Source of the DNA: a virus
IMG/VR virus record: IMGVR_UViG_3300036791_000462
Coordinates: 1-64,000 of that record
DNA length: 64,000 bases
Direction: 5' to 3' (one strand)
Shown here: positions 9,864-18,091 of the stretch, piece by piece
How positions within the stretch are numbered: position 1 is the first letter of the stretch
Layout of the letters: each line of letters begins with the position of its first letter
The notes under the pieces: generated by a model
Database searches by the model: none
The model's input: only the letters and a program-made list of their open reading frames with translations
Told to the model about the DNA's origin: nothing
Translations under genes and position numbers: made by a program

Positions 9864-10505
9864 TCAGTTTTTTGCGCTGAGCGCGTCCCGCACGTCCTCG
9901 TCATCGAAGCCGGACAGCGCCATGATCTGCCCGGAGAGTTGGGCGATCAGCCCCGGCTTCGTGCGGAACTGCTTTTGCAACAGCGCCTCGGGGGTCACGC
10001 CGCGATCTCTCGCGAGTGCCTCGATGTCAGGGTCTACCGACCCGGCCATGATGATCTTCAGGTTCCCCAACGTGTCGATGGCGAGGTCGTCCTGACGCCC
10101 CCGTCGGCGCAGCGCCGAGGTGGTGCGCTGAATCCGGCGAAGCTCGTCGGAGTCGATGGGGCGCACGATCCACGACACCCACTTCGGAGCGTCGCCGACT
10201 CCCACGTTGAGTTCGAGGACGTGGGTTGGTTCCGTCTCCTCGTCCGGGTCTTCTGAGAGGAACCACTCCAGGGCAGAGGTCGCCTCGGGCTCGGATACCG
10301 GTCGGTCGTGCCCCAGGTCCGCGAGCACATCGGCGGTGGTGCGATCCTCGTCCTGTGGGCGATCCTCCCGGCCCCTGAGGGTCGTTGGGGGCGGCAGCGC
10401 CTGTTCGGCCTGCTGCGAGCGTTGTCTGCCCGCTACGCGCTGCTGGGGCGGCTCAGGAGACGGGACGCGAACGTCCGGCGCGTCCACAGTTTCGGTGTCT
10501 GACAT
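9864..10505 (-). CDS. Tail assembly chaperone (XkdN-like)
   Basis: This 213-aa protein is the short chaperone that coats the tape measure during tail assembly. It has an acidic, low-complexity N-terminus (residues 1-75), then a conserved-looking core (LELNVGVGDAPKWVSWIVRP, DELRRIQRTTSALRRRG, a KPGLIAQLSGQIM helix) matching XkdN-type proteins in style. It ends SAKN then TGA, with the slippery heptamer overlapping the last codons. It sits between the tube-side small protein and the tape measure, the usual place. Confidence 0.85.
   Translation of the reverse strand: MSDTETVDAPDVRVPSPEPPQQRVAGRQRSQQAEQALPPPTTLRGREDRPQDEDRTTADVLADLGHDRPVSEPEATSALEWFLSEDPDEETEPTHVLELNVGVGDAPKWVSWIVRPIDSDELRRIQRTTSALRRRGRQDDLAIDTLGNLKIIMAGSVDPDIEALARDRGVTPEALLQKQFRTKPGLIAQLSGQIMALSGFDDEDVRDALSAKN
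9867..9873 (-). promoter_or_regulatory. Programmed -1 ribosomal frameshift site AAAAAAC
   Basis: On the minus strand the end of the chaperone reads GCA AAA AAC TGA. The heptamer A AAA AAC fits the X XXY YYZ rule and stands directly before the zero-frame stop. A -1 slip opens straight into the downstream frame without any stop. This is the canonical arrangement for tail assembly chaperones. Confidence 0.85.
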
Positions 10506-10547
10506 GGTGCTCCTTCGGGGCCTGTGGCCTCACGATGGTTTGACAGG

Positions 10548-10754
10548 TCAGCCATGTCGCGTCACCTCGCGGAGTGCTCGTGCAGAGGGCCGTTGTTCCA
10601 AGGGGGTCGGGTCGAAGTTGCGCTCGCCTTCAGGCAGGCGGCACTGCACCTCGATGCGGCTCATTTGCGAGAGAAGATCTCGTTGACCGTGCGAGTTCTT
10701 CCCGACAACGTAGGTCTTCAACTCCAGCCAGGCACGTTCGTAATCAACGATCAC
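10548..10754 (-). CDS. Small conserved tail protein
   Basis: A 68-aa protein starting at GTG, between the tail tube and chaperone genes. It has the form of a short helical protein often found here in phages (DYERAWLELKTYV, then a GQRDLLSQMSRIE helix). No catalytic motif, membrane segment or signal is visible. The role is unknown; position argues for tail assembly. Confidence 0.7.
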   Translation of the reverse strand: MIVDYERAWLELKTYVVGKNSHGQRDLLSQMSRIEVQCRLPEGERNFDPTPLEQRPSARALREVTRHG

Positions 10755-10761
10755 GACGTGC

Positions 10762-11313
10762 CTAGCTGCTCAGCGTGTCCAAATACCGGATTGCGGGCTG
10801 GCCGGTGATCGGGTTCGTCTGCCCCTCGATGATCTCGAAGCTCTGCAACGGCTTCTCTGTCTCCCAGCCGAAGCTGAGCGACTTGTCGATCACGTCGGTG
10901 GTGATGTCGAACCCGAGCGGCAGATCCCACAACTGGCAGCCGTTCAACTGCCAGACCTCGGCACCGAGGGCGTCGGGGTCATCCAGCCAGACCTGCATCG
11001 AGAACGACCGCATCGAGCCTGCCTGCGTGCCTCTTGCTGCGCGGCGGGCCGCGAGGCTCTGGCTCATGTACCCGTGGATGTACTTCTCCCAGTGGGTGTC
11101 GATCTTCTGGATGTTGAACGTGCCGTCGCGCGTTTCACGGCCGGGCTTGATGCCCATGCGGGTCGCCCCGACGAGCGGGATCTCGACCTTCGCGATGGTG
11201 ATCGTCGCCGTGACGTTCGTGATCTCCGCCCTCACGAAACCGTCCATGATGGCGTAGCCGTACATCCCTGAGATGCGATACAGGCCCTCGCTCGATCCAA
11301 CTTCAGCAGCCAT
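10762..11313 (-). CDS. Tail tube protein (XkdM-like)
   Basis: The 183-aa protein should form the inner tube of the contractile tail. It follows directly after the sheath gene and resembles XkdM/DUF2001 tube proteins in its beta-rich core with an extended central helix (RRAARGTQAGSM) and a final GWETEKPLQSFEIIEG strand. It has one of the strongest ribosome-binding sites of the window: AAGGAGGTG, eight bases before ATG at 11313. A degenerate copy of the repeated operator lies just upstream. Confidence 0.88.
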   Translation of the reverse strand: MAAEVGSSEGLYRISGMYGYAIMDGFVRAEITNVTATITIAKVEIPLVGATRMGIKPGRETRDGTFNIQKIDTHWEKYIHGYMSQSLAARRAARGTQAGSMRSFSMQVWLDDPDALGAEVWQLNGCQLWDLPLGFDITTDVIDKSLSFGWETEKPLQSFEIIEGQTNPITGQPAIRYLDTLSS

Positions 11314-11351
11314 TAGAAGTTCACCTCCTTCTTAGCTCACGTTAGGGGTTA
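11314..11351 (-). promoter_or_regulatory. Degenerate copy of the 19-bp operator, upstream of the tail tube gene
   Basis: The 19 bases at 11333-11351 read TAACCCCTAACGTGAGCTA on the minus strand, matching the outer positions of the dispersed inverted repeat. The first TAA is the stop codon of the sheath gene. The copy is weaker than the eleven clear ones; it may be a remnant or a late variant. A strong AAGGAGGTG Shine-Dalgarno follows. Confidence 0.4.
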
Positions 11352-12821
11352 GGAGATGTAGACGGTGTTGAAGATCTGCTCGACCGAGCGGCCGAACGCG
11401 ATCCCGTATCTCACCGCGATGAACTCGTCTTCGTCGGTCGGCGGTGGGATCGGGTCAACGCCAACGGTGTAGCCGTCCTGGATCACGCCGAGCCCGGCGC
11501 GCTGCTCCATCACCTGGTGGCCGTAGCCGACAACCAGCGCCCTGGTTTGGTCGTTGACCTGAAGCAGGCCGATGGCGGAGCCGGTCGCCCACTCGGTGAT
11601 GTCCAGTTCGATCCCGTGCATCGTCCGCACGAACTTCGGGTTGCGGTAGATGATGTACGGCTTGGTGCTGTCACCGCCCGTGTAGCACGTCAGGCCCTTC
11701 TCCACACGGATCGGATCGGCGTTGGAGTCCATCCCGAACACGACCACCCCGGCGTTGAAGCACAGGGTCACGTCGGTGTCGGACGGCAGCACCCCGGCGG
11801 TGCACCCGGCCATCCTCGCGAACGTGAGGCTCATCGACTCGCCTCGCGCTGCGAGCACCCCGGCGATGCGCGGAGCTAGCTGCGAGGTGGACAGTGTCCC
11901 TAGCTCGTCGTCTACCAGCGTCCCGACACCCAGGTTGACGATGTTCTCCCCGCCACCGTTGCCCGGCAGCCCGGACATCGCGGTTGAGCGCGTCACCGCA
12001 GTCGTTGCCGAGTCGGTCGGCCCTCCGCCGACCACGACCATGAACCGTTTGCCGGTGCTGTTCAGCATCTGGCTCCACGTCTGGATCGACGTGAGAATCG
12101 ACTGGTCAGTGAGATCAAACGGGGCGAACAGCGAGAAGCGCGAGGCAGACAGCGCGTCGAGTGCGTCCTGCCAGTCGGAGATCAACAGCGTCGCGCCGTC
12201 GTCGCCGCCGGTGAACGGCAGGATCGTGCTCGGGGTTGACGTGTCCAGCGACGTTCCGGTTCCCGCCACGGCGCTGGCCCAGGCCGAGGTCGCGTTGATC
12301 TGCGCAACCATCCCCGGAACGTCACCCGAAGCCCAGGTGTGCACCTCGATGATCGTTCCGGACAGCGTGATCACCACGTCGGTCGTTGTCGGGGCGGTAC
12401 CGACGCGGACACGCGCTCCCAGGTTTTCGGTGGAGTACGTGCCCTCGTACAGCGCCGTCAGCGTGATCGCAGTCGCGGCCGTGGTGGACTTCAGAGCGCA
12501 CGTGCCAGCTTTGGCGCTGGCCCCAATCATCCGGTAGAACAGGATCTCGCCCGCGCCACCTCGGCCTCCGACACCCTCGCCCCGGAAGCACTGCTGCGCC
12601 GCCGCGTAGCCGGGGGTGTCGGTCGAAGGTCCGAAGATTGACTGGAACGCGCCGAGCGACAGGCACGACACGATCTGCTCGGACGGCCCCCAGTCGTGCA
12701 CGATGGGCAGCGCCACAACCGAGCCGATGTTCGGCTGGATCGTGGTGGTCGGCAGCGCCTCCCAGTCGAAGTACGCGCCTGGGCGGACAGGCCGGGCGTC
12801 TTTGGTGAAGGAACCCGGCAT
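11349..12821 (-). CDS. Tail sheath protein (XkdK-like)
   Basis: The 490-aa protein is the contractile sheath that drives the tube into the cell. It opens with the typical sheath start (an RPGAYFDWEAL strand), then ITLTALYEGTYSTENLGARV, the beta domain common to phage sheath proteins, an Ala/Ser-rich nucleotide-fold-like middle part and a C-terminal helix plus strand (RSVEQIFNTVYIS) for tube contact. GAGGAG precedes the ATG. The next gene is the tube, as in PBSX. This gene defines the phage as a myovirus type. Confidence 0.93.
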   Translation of the reverse strand: MPGSFTKDARPVRPGAYFDWEALPTTTIQPNIGSVVALPIVHDWGPSEQIVSCLSLGAFQSIFGPSTDTPGYAAAQQCFRGEGVGGRGGAGEILFYRMIGASAKAGTCALKSTTAATAITLTALYEGTYSTENLGARVRVGTAPTTTDVVITLSGTIIEVHTWASGDVPGMVAQINATSAWASAVAGTGTSLDTSTPSTILPFTGGDDGATLLISDWQDALDALSASRFSLFAPFDLTDQSILTSIQTWSQMLNSTGKRFMVVVGGGPTDSATTAVTRSTAMSGLPGNGGGENIVNLGVGTLVDDELGTLSTSQLAPRIAGVLAARGESMSLTFARMAGCTAGVLPSDTDVTLCFNAGVVVFGMDSNADPIRVEKGLTCYTGGDSTKPYIIYRNPKFVRTMHGIELDITEWATGSAIGLLQVNDQTRALVVGYGHQVMEQRAGLGVIQDGYTVGVDPIPPPTDEDEFIAVRYGIAFGRSVEQIFNTVYIS

Positions 12822-12824
12822 CTA

Positions 12825-13115
12825 TCACTCCTCGCTGTCGTCAGGCGGTGGCGTTGCTGGTTGATCGCGCCACCGCTGGATCGTGGCCTTGGCCGTTTCC
12901 ACGCTCATCATCTCGTCCGGGTCGCGGCCGTGCAGCGCCCCGGCGGCTGTCCAGGACGAGTACCCGAGATACGTGCGCGCGCCCTCGATCAACTGGCTGA
13001 CCGGCATCTCCGGAAGTTCCTGCTCGGCTGTGCTCGCTGTTTCCGGCTCGTCGGCCTTGGCTTTGCCCGACCTGCCGCTGCTCCGCGTTGACGCGGTTCC
13101 GCCTTCAGTTTCCAC
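12825..13115 (-). CDS. Small conserved protein before the sheath
   Basis: I place the start at GTG 13115, seven bases after AGGAG, giving 96 aa; a longer frame to 13142 has no site. Residues 1-45 are disordered. The rest is a compact helical domain (LIEGARTYLGYSSWTAAGAL, then MSVETAKATIQRW) of a type often encoded near head-tail junction genes. The function is not known. The gene ends four bases before the sheath start. Confidence 0.65.
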   Translation of the reverse strand: METEGGTASTRSSGRSGKAKADEPETASTAEQELPEMPVSQLIEGARTYLGYSSWTAAGALHGRDPDEMMSVETAKATIQRWRDQPATPPPDDSEE

Positions 13116-13182
13116 CTCGATGCTCCTCTCTGTGAACCCCACAGGACGGGCTGGGAGCGATACTAAGGCGCTCTACGCGCTT
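13116..13182 (-). promoter_or_regulatory. Operator-like repeat and promoter for the tail operon
   Basis: The minus strand at 13164-13182 reads AAGCGCGTAGAGCGCCTTA, a 19-bp dyad of the dispersed class, followed by TAGTATCG (a -10-like box at 13160-13165). It lies in the only gap before the sheath operon. The same CTTAGTATCG string also precedes the protease-scaffold gene. It is a weaker match than the early-type copies. Confidence 0.45.
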
Positions 13183-13195
13183 GCCCTCAGATGGA

Positions 13196-13786
13196 TTACG
13201 GCGTGGGCGGTGCCACCAACTCGGGGTGAACTCTGACGCTCTCCAGGGTCGGCCCGGAGGGAATCGTTTCGGCGACTCTGCGCCATGTGAGCCGCACGTC
13301 GCAGATGACGGTCCACAGCGTGTTCACGTCCGGGTCGGGGAACGGCTGGGTGGAGAGATCGTTGACGCGCATGAACGCCTTCGGGTACCAGGTGCCGGTA
13401 TCCCAGTCGTCCGTGCGGTAGTAGTTGTACAGCGGGACGCGCAGCGCCCGGCCGTTCTCAACACCGACACGGAACGCCCGGTACAGCGTGTTCTCGACAC
13501 ACTGGGCGAACAGCAGCGCCTGATCCGGATCACGCCCCTGCTCGGGGTAGGCGCTGATCACGAACGGCTGCACCATGTCCGCCAGCCAGCGCCCGCTGGT
13601 CAGCGGGTAGGTCGTTCCGGCGGCTTGCCACACACGGGCGAACGGTCTGGCGAACGCGCCCTCCTCGCGGGACAGGCGCACCTCCCACTCGTCGCCGAGC
13701 GCAACGGCGACATAGCGCTTGACGCTGCGTAGCGCGTCCTGGTGCGCGCGACCCGAGTCGAGCGGTGGTGGTGGCGCGGTGCTCAC
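13196..13786 (-). CDS. Tail completion / terminator-like protein
   Basis: A 196-aa protein between the HK97-gp10-like gene and the sheath. It starts at GTG with an ALRSVKRYVAVALGD segment, then MVQPFVISAYPEQGRD and a long strand-rich half ending DVRLTWRRVAETI. Proteins in this place usually close the tail end and join it to the head. Family membership is inferred from place and size, not from a diagnostic motif. Confidence 0.6.
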   Translation of the reverse strand: MSTAPPPPLDSGRAHQDALRSVKRYVAVALGDEWEVRLSREEGAFARPFARVWQAAGTTYPLTSGRWLADMVQPFVISAYPEQGRDPDQALLFAQCVENTLYRAFRVGVENGRALRVPLYNYYRTDDWDTGTWYPKAFMRVNDLSTQPFPDPDVNTLWTVICDVRLTWRRVAETIPSGPTLESVRVHPELVAPPTP

Positions 13787-14355
13787 TTCAGGGCCACCTG
13801 GGCCTGCACCGCTTGCGCCTCCATCTCGATCTTGAACGTCTGCAGGTCACCGGCCAGGATCTCGTTGACCTCCGCTTCGACCTTCGCGGCCCCGTTCTCG
13901 ATCATGTGCGCACCGGGGCTGCCTGGATGCCACACGTGCCCGGCGTACACACGGTTGCCGCCGACCGGGTCGATCCACGACAGGGCTCGTTTCGGGGCAA
14001 TCGGTTCGATCAGGTACTTGCGGTGCTCCGGTCCCCACAGCCCGGTGCCGTAGTTGACGTACGGCGCGTAATCCACCTCGGTGCGGACGTGGCTTTCGTA
14101 GCGGCTCTCGATGTGCTCGGTCGGCAGGCGGTAGAAGCTGGAGCGCAGGTTGCCGGTCTTGATCGGAGTGTTCTCCGTGATCCGGTGATGCAGCGCGTCG
14201 CCGCCGCTGTCGGCCATCCGGCGGGACGCACGCTCAGCCGGGGTCTGATCGAACAGGTCCGCGAGCTTCGGGCCGATGTAGTGCCACTGCGTTCCGGCTA
14301 TGGCACGGCCCTCACGAACTCGTGCTCGTCCACGCGCGTAACGGTGCCCATCCAC
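13783..14355 (-). CDS. HK97 gp10-like head-tail joining protein
   Basis: The 190-aa protein has the gp10-type core: NTPIKTGNLRSSFYRLP followed by VDYAPYVNYGTG, and a C-terminal helix. These proteins sit at the neck between connector and tail. The only available start in frame is GTG 14355, which overlaps the preceding gene by 58 bases without a clear ribosome-binding site; the true start could be internal. Confidence 0.72.
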   Translation of the reverse strand: MDGHRYARGRARVREGRAIAGTQWHYIGPKLADLFDQTPAERASRRMADSGGDALHHRITENTPIKTGNLRSSFYRLPTEHIESRYESHVRTEVDYAPYVNYGTGLWGPEHRKYLIEPIAPKRALSWIDPVGGNRVYAGHVWHPGSPGAHMIENGAAKVEAEVNEILAGDLQTFKIEMEAQAVQAQVALK

Positions 14356-14696
14356 CCAAGCATCCGGCGTTTCTTGCGGATCGGCTCAGGGTCGCCGGTA
14401 ACTTCGAAGATCGCCTGGCCGAGTTCCTTGGAGTCAACCTCCAGCCGGTCGGAAGCGATGATGGCGAGCGCGTTCCCGTCCGAGTCTTTCATCGCACACA
14501 TGAACTGCCCGGTGCGCGGCGAGCGCCTGCGCCCTCCCTGCGTGTCGTCGGAGTCCGGCGCAGGCATATACGTGAACCGGCATTTGAACCAAGCCTCGTT
14601 CAGCGTTGCGAACTGGGTGGTGCCCTCCACCCGCACCGGGGTCGGCGTGTCCACCACCCGCCGCGCACGGTCAACGAGGCACCCCTTGAACGCCAC
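14298..14696 (-). CDS. Head closure-like protein
   Basis: A 132-aa beta-rich protein between the connector and gp10-like genes. GTTQFATLNEAWFKCRFTYM and a C-terminal MLGWMGTVTRVDEHEFVRAV strand suggest a small barrel, the usual form of head-tail stoppers. The function is inferred from position. Confidence 0.62.
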   Translation of the reverse strand: MAFKGCLVDRARRVVDTPTPVRVEGTTQFATLNEAWFKCRFTYMPAPDSDDTQGGRRRSPRTGQFMCAMKDSDGNALAIIASDRLEVDSKELGQAIFEVTGDPEPIRKKRRMLGWMGTVTRVDEHEFVRAVP

Positions 14697-14699
14697 GGA

Positions 14700-15308
14700 T
14701 CACGCGCCCCAGGTGTTCGCGTCCGGGAACGGGCGGGTCATCCCGACACCCCAGCTATACGGGTACAGCCCGTCGTAGTTGCCCCAGTCCGCCTCGGTGA
14801 CAGCGAAGCTCGGGATCAGCGACACCGCCGACTGGCCCTGCAGCGTCGCCGTCCAGTACATCCGCATGTCGCTGGTGCAGAGCAGCCAGATGTCACGGTT
14901 CAGCCACGGGTTGGAGTTGATCTCCGGGAGCCCGGTCGTCAGGCCGGTGTAGCGGTCGCGGGGGCTGCGACGCGACTCGGAGTAGTTCCCGGCCGTGAAC
15001 GACTGGACCTGATCGTTGTTGACCGTCTCCGTGTAGTCCTCCTGCTCCTGCATCACCATCTGTTCGATGCGAAGCTGGGTCGCTTCCTGAGCGATGGGCA
15101 CGAGCGGCCCAGGCATCGAGTCATCGAACAGCCGTCCTGTGGTCGCCTCCAGGTACGCGATGGCGCGATCCAGACGGATCTGCAGGTCGGCGTCGGTGAA
15201 CGGATCATCGAGGGAGCCGAAGTCAATCCGGCTCCACGAGTCGATTTGCGCGACAGTCGGCGGCAGCGCCTCCGCAGGCGGGGCGTCCGGGTCGTCAACG
15301 ATGGTCAC
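14700..15308 (-). CDS. Head-tail connector (gp6-like adaptor)
   Basis: The 202-aa protein starts at 15308 and carries the helical adaptor pattern: DADLQIRLDRAIAYLEATTG, then EATQLRIEQMVMQEQEDYTE. Such adaptors dock under the portal. It comes after a charged small protein and before the stopper-like gene, consistent with neck assembly order. The C-terminal half is aromatic-rich and less conserved. Confidence 0.72.
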   Translation of the reverse strand: MTIVDDPDAPPAEALPPTVAQIDSWSRIDFGSLDDPFTDADLQIRLDRAIAYLEATTGRLFDDSMPGPLVPIAQEATQLRIEQMVMQEQEDYTETVNNDQVQSFTAGNYSESRRSPRDRYTGLTTGLPEINSNPWLNRDIWLLCTSDMRMYWTATLQGQSAVSLIPSFAVTEADWGNYDGLYPYSWGVGMTRPFPDANTWGA

Positions 15309-15314
15309 GGTGAC

Positions 15315-15758
15315 CTACTTGGACGCGGCTGCTCCAGACGACGCGCCGGTGCGGGAACGCGCGGCAGGCTTCTCCTCGCCGTCGTCGTCGTCCTCGTCGT
15401 CGTCGTCCTTCTTGGCCTGCCCACGGTTCGCGAGCCGCTCGGCCTTTTTCTCCTGGCCCTTCACCGGGTGCGCGGACTTGCGCACCTCGCCGGTTTCGTC
15501 GTCCTCGGTGACGATCACCACGAACGGGCCACGAACGGCGTGACTGACGACCGTCTCGCCCTTCTCAGCGTAGGCCTGCGCCCCGTCCTCGCCCATCTCG
15601 TCGGTGGCTTCCTGGTCGATGGGCCGGTTGCTCGCGGCGCGAAGCTCCTCGGTGAAGCGGGCGGTGTTCTCCGCGATCATGTCCTCCGCATTCGGGGTAA
15701 ACCCTGTGCGAGCTTTGAGTTCCTCACCTGCTGCTTCTGCGTCAGATCCTCTAGGCAC
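15315..15758 (-). CDS. Charged low-complexity capsid-region protein
   Basis: A 147-aa protein with GTG start seven bases after GAGGAGG. The middle has a short beta motif (GPFVVIVTEDDETGEVRKS). The tail is almost pure Asp/Glu/Lys (KKDDDDEDDDDGEEK) and then Ser/Ala-rich. It may be a decoration or neck protein; no family is recognised. The leader CGAGACTGAGGAGG resembles the start-associated element of the small-gene operons. Confidence 0.7.
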   Translation of the reverse strand: MPRGSDAEAAGEELKARTGFTPNAEDMIAENTARFTEELRAASNRPIDQEATDEMGEDGAQAYAEKGETVVSHAVRGPFVVIVTEDDETGEVRKSAHPVKGQEKKAERLANRGQAKKDDDDEDDDDGEEKPAARSRTGASSGAAASK

Positions 15759-15974
15759 TATGGCCTCCTCAGTCTCGGGGTTACGTGTCGAAGGCTACCC
15801 TCGCCGGATGTCTCAATCACAAACGAGCCACCGTGCTCTCCAAACAGCCGCGCGACGGCTGCTGGGCCGCGCCAGCCGCTACCCGCTGCGCGAATTACGC
15901 GCCCACCGCCCCAAAGCGAAGCGGCGACCGAAGCCGCCGCGTCACTCGCTCGGGACGTGAGCTAGTCCGCCTGC
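15759..15974. other. Intergenic gap between capsid and connector genes
   Basis: These 216 bases have no minus-strand gene, unusual in this compact region. A plus-strand frame at 15808-15960 would encode a 50-aa arginine-rich peptide (MSQSQTSHRALQTAARRLL and so on) with no convincing ribosome-binding site. Otherwise nothing is recognised here. Confidence 0.5.
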
Positions 15975-17033
15975 TCAGGGGACGATTGAGCGGTATGCGC
16001 CGCGCGGGTCGATCACGCCGACGCCGAAGTCCGAGCGGACTTTGAAGTCAACGGAGTCGAGTTCGAACTGGTACGGATCGGTTCCCGCACCGAGCGCCAT
16101 TCTGACCATCGGGTCGCGGAGCATCACCTGCGGTTCCGCCTGGCCGTTCAGGAACCCGATAGCGAACCCTGGCACGTCGTTCGGATCAGCGAACAGGTAC
16201 CAGTCGTTCGAGTCGTGGAACCACGGGTCGCGAATCACGCCGTCGGCCGGGAGGATCCCCGCGAGCGGATTGATCGTCCCCTTGTCCATGTACAGCGTGC
16301 CGGTGCCCTTCGTGCCGCCGGTGTAGGTGACGTTCGTGCCTGTCTGGGTGGAGTTCAGAACGCGCTGGGCGGTCATCTGCATCCGGGCGTTGCGAACCAC
16401 CAGCGCCGACGGGGTGACGACGATCTGGTTGCCGTCGTCGTCCTGCTGTGACTCCATGAACGCGACAGCGTCGGCGAGCGAGTCCTCCGACAGCGGGTCA
16501 ACGACCTGGTTGCCACGGCCGACCGAGTAGAACGGGTTGCCGTCCGGTGCGTTGCCGGGGTTCTCGATCATCGCGATCACGGTCTGCAGGATGAACACAC
16601 CGGCCGCGTACCCCATGTCCGACGGGTTGCGGTTCAGTAGCTCGTTCGAGTCGTCGTTGATGATCGCCTGGCGGGTGATCTGATACACGCCGCCGTACGT
16701 GTCCACCGACAGGGCGGCCGGTGCACGCTCGGTGCGGCGCAGCCCTGGGTAGTGCCCGTGGTCGCCCACGTAGCCGATCCCGAGCAGGCCATTCAGACCA
16801 CGCAGACGCCGCTCGCGGAAGTCGGGCGCGTTCTCCTGCCGGGTGTAGCGCTGGTACTGCGCCTGCGCACGGCTGTAGCCCGTCCACATCGACTGGCGGA
16901 CCGGGCCGTACAGGAAGCTCGGGAAGTCGGCCTTGGAGTCGGCCTCCTCCAGCATCCGTTCGTCGCGCCATTCCTTGTACGCCTCCAGCAGGCGGATCGG
17001 CCTGCCGAACACACCGTATGGGTTGCCGTTCAT
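15975..17033 (-). CDS. Major capsid protein
   Basis: The 352-aa protein forms the shell. Its C-terminal half has the pattern of gpT/HK97-fold capsid proteins: VIRDPWFHDSNDWYLFADPN, then GFLNGQAEPQVMLRDP, then DFKVRSDFGVGVIDPRGAYR. The N-terminal third (FGRPIRLLEAYKEWRDERM) is helical. It has AGGAG before ATG 17033 and sits after the protease-scaffold and cement genes, the expected order. No N-terminal protease or scaffold is fused. Confidence 0.93.
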   Translation of the reverse strand: MNGNPYGVFGRPIRLLEAYKEWRDERMLEEADSKADFPSFLYGPVRQSMWTGYSRAQAQYQRYTRQENAPDFRERRLRGLNGLLGIGYVGDHGHYPGLRRTERAPAALSVDTYGGVYQITRQAIINDDSNELLNRNPSDMGYAAGVFILQTVIAMIENPGNAPDGNPFYSVGRGNQVVDPLSEDSLADAVAFMESQQDDDGNQIVVTPSALVVRNARMQMTAQRVLNSTQTGTNVTYTGGTKGTGTLYMDKGTINPLAGILPADGVIRDPWFHDSNDWYLFADPNDVPGFAIGFLNGQAEPQVMLRDPMVRMALGAGTDPYQFELDSVDFKVRSDFGVGVIDPRGAYRSIVP

Positions 17034-17037
17034 CGTT

Positions 17038-17110
17038 GCTCCTGTGTCGTCAAGGCCAATCCGAGCCCGCTAAGCGCCGTGGCGCTATCAGCCGCTTCCC
17101 AGAGGGGGCC
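17038..17110 (-). promoter_or_regulatory. Structured leader before the capsid gene
   Basis: The gap between cement and capsid genes holds two short dyads on the minus strand: CCCAG...CTGGG and AGCGCC-ACG-GCGCT, followed by TTAGCGGG and an AGGAG site. They may attenuate or stabilise the capsid message; no T-run follows, so a classical terminator is not supported. Confidence 0.35.
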
Positions 17111-17134
17111 ACCTGGGAGGGTCAGAGTCCTAGA

Positions 17135-17521
17135 TCAGAAGCTGTCCTTCGTGTCGAGGTCGATCCGGACGCTGTTGGCGGGGGTGCCGCGCTGCCCGGC
17201 GACCTCCACGATCCGGCCGAACTTCACGTTGCCCGCCGAGGTTGCCGTCAGCGCCCCCGTCGCCGCAACGATGTAGATCGGGTCGCCCTTCACGTTCGCG
17301 GTGATCGGACCGTTCGGCACCTGCACCACGCCCTTCGTGATCAGGAAGAACGGTTCGCTCGCCGCGATCACCGCCGGGGTCTGGAACCCCTGTGTCCACG
17401 GCGGCGTCCTTTGTTTGACCGCGACCCCAACGAAGTTGGCGACTACCGCTGGCGCACCGTGGTTGAGCGCTGTGCCGCCGTTGGTGACGTAGACGCCTGG
17501 GCCTGGGCGGTTATATGGCAT
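17135..17521 (-). CDS. Capsid cement / decoration protein (DUF2190-like)
   Basis: A 128-aa beta-rich protein with the DUF2190 style: GVAVKQRTPPW, a central FFLITKGVVQVPNG, GDPIYIVAATGAL and a closing GRIVEVAGQRG. These proteins trim the outer face of capsids. It lies between scaffold and capsid genes and has AAAGGAG eight bases before ATG. Confidence 0.85.
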   Translation of the reverse strand: MPYNRPGPGVYVTNGGTALNHGAPAVVANFVGVAVKQRTPPWTQGFQTPAVIAASEPFFLITKGVVQVPNGPITANVKGDPIYIVAATGALTATSAGNVKFGRIVEVAGQRGTPANSVRIDLDTKDSF

Positions 17522-17551
17522 TGCGTGTGCTCCTTTCCCTTACCCGACGCC

Positions 17552-18091
17552 TCAGTCGTCCCACGCCTTGGCGGGATCGACTCCTGCTTCCTGGAGCACC
17601 GCGCCCCAGAGAGTTCCTTCGCCCTTCGCGGGCTCGTCCTCGCCCTCCCCGCGCTTGGCGGGAGCACCGACGCCCTGGCCGCGTACGGCGGTTGGGTTCG
17701 CGGCTGCGAGTAGCTCGCGCTGGTCGGAGATCGTTGCGGCAACGGACTCGGTCAGCTTCTCGGTCGCCTTTTTGGTCACCTTGCCGTCGTCGTCCACGTC
17801 GTCCACGACATCGAGCGCCGGGGTGGGACCGTTGTCGGCGATCTCGTACAGCGCCTTCGCGCGGCTCGCGAACGCTTCCGGGAGCTTGGACTCCGAGATC
17901 TGCGTGTGCGCCGCGTCGCGCATGTCCCGCAGATCAAGCTGCCGGTCAGCGTCAGCGCGAGCCTCGGCGCGAATCAGTTCGCGCTCGTCGGCGACCGCTG
18001 CCTCGACCAGCGTCTTGACACGCTCGTCCAGCATGCTCTGGAAGTCCTCACTGTGGAGAGCTTCCTGGAGCGCCTCTGGGGTGACACCCAT
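17552..18091 (-). CDS. Nested scaffold protein (internal start)
   Basis: Inside the protease-scaffold frame, ATG 18091 is preceded by AGAGGAG with six bases of spacing, one of the better ribosome-binding sites here. It would give a 179-aa protein (MGVTPEALQEALHSEDF onward) holding only the helical scaffold. Lambda C/Nu3 and other phages make free scaffold in this way. Expression is inferred from the site alone. Confidence 0.6.
   Translation of the reverse strand: MGVTPEALQEALHSEDFQSMLDERVKTLVEAAVADERELIRAEARADADRQLDLRDMRDAAHTQISESKLPEAFASRAKALYEIADNGPTPALDVVDDVDDDGKVTKKATEKLTESVAATISDQRELLAAANPTAVRGQGVGAPAKRGEGEDEPAKGEGTLWGAVLQEAGVDPAKAWDD

Noticed and set aside
14322-15965. A 547-codon plus-strand frame opposite the connector genes
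   Set aside because: It is a shadow of several minus-strand genes with recognisable products and coupled starts.
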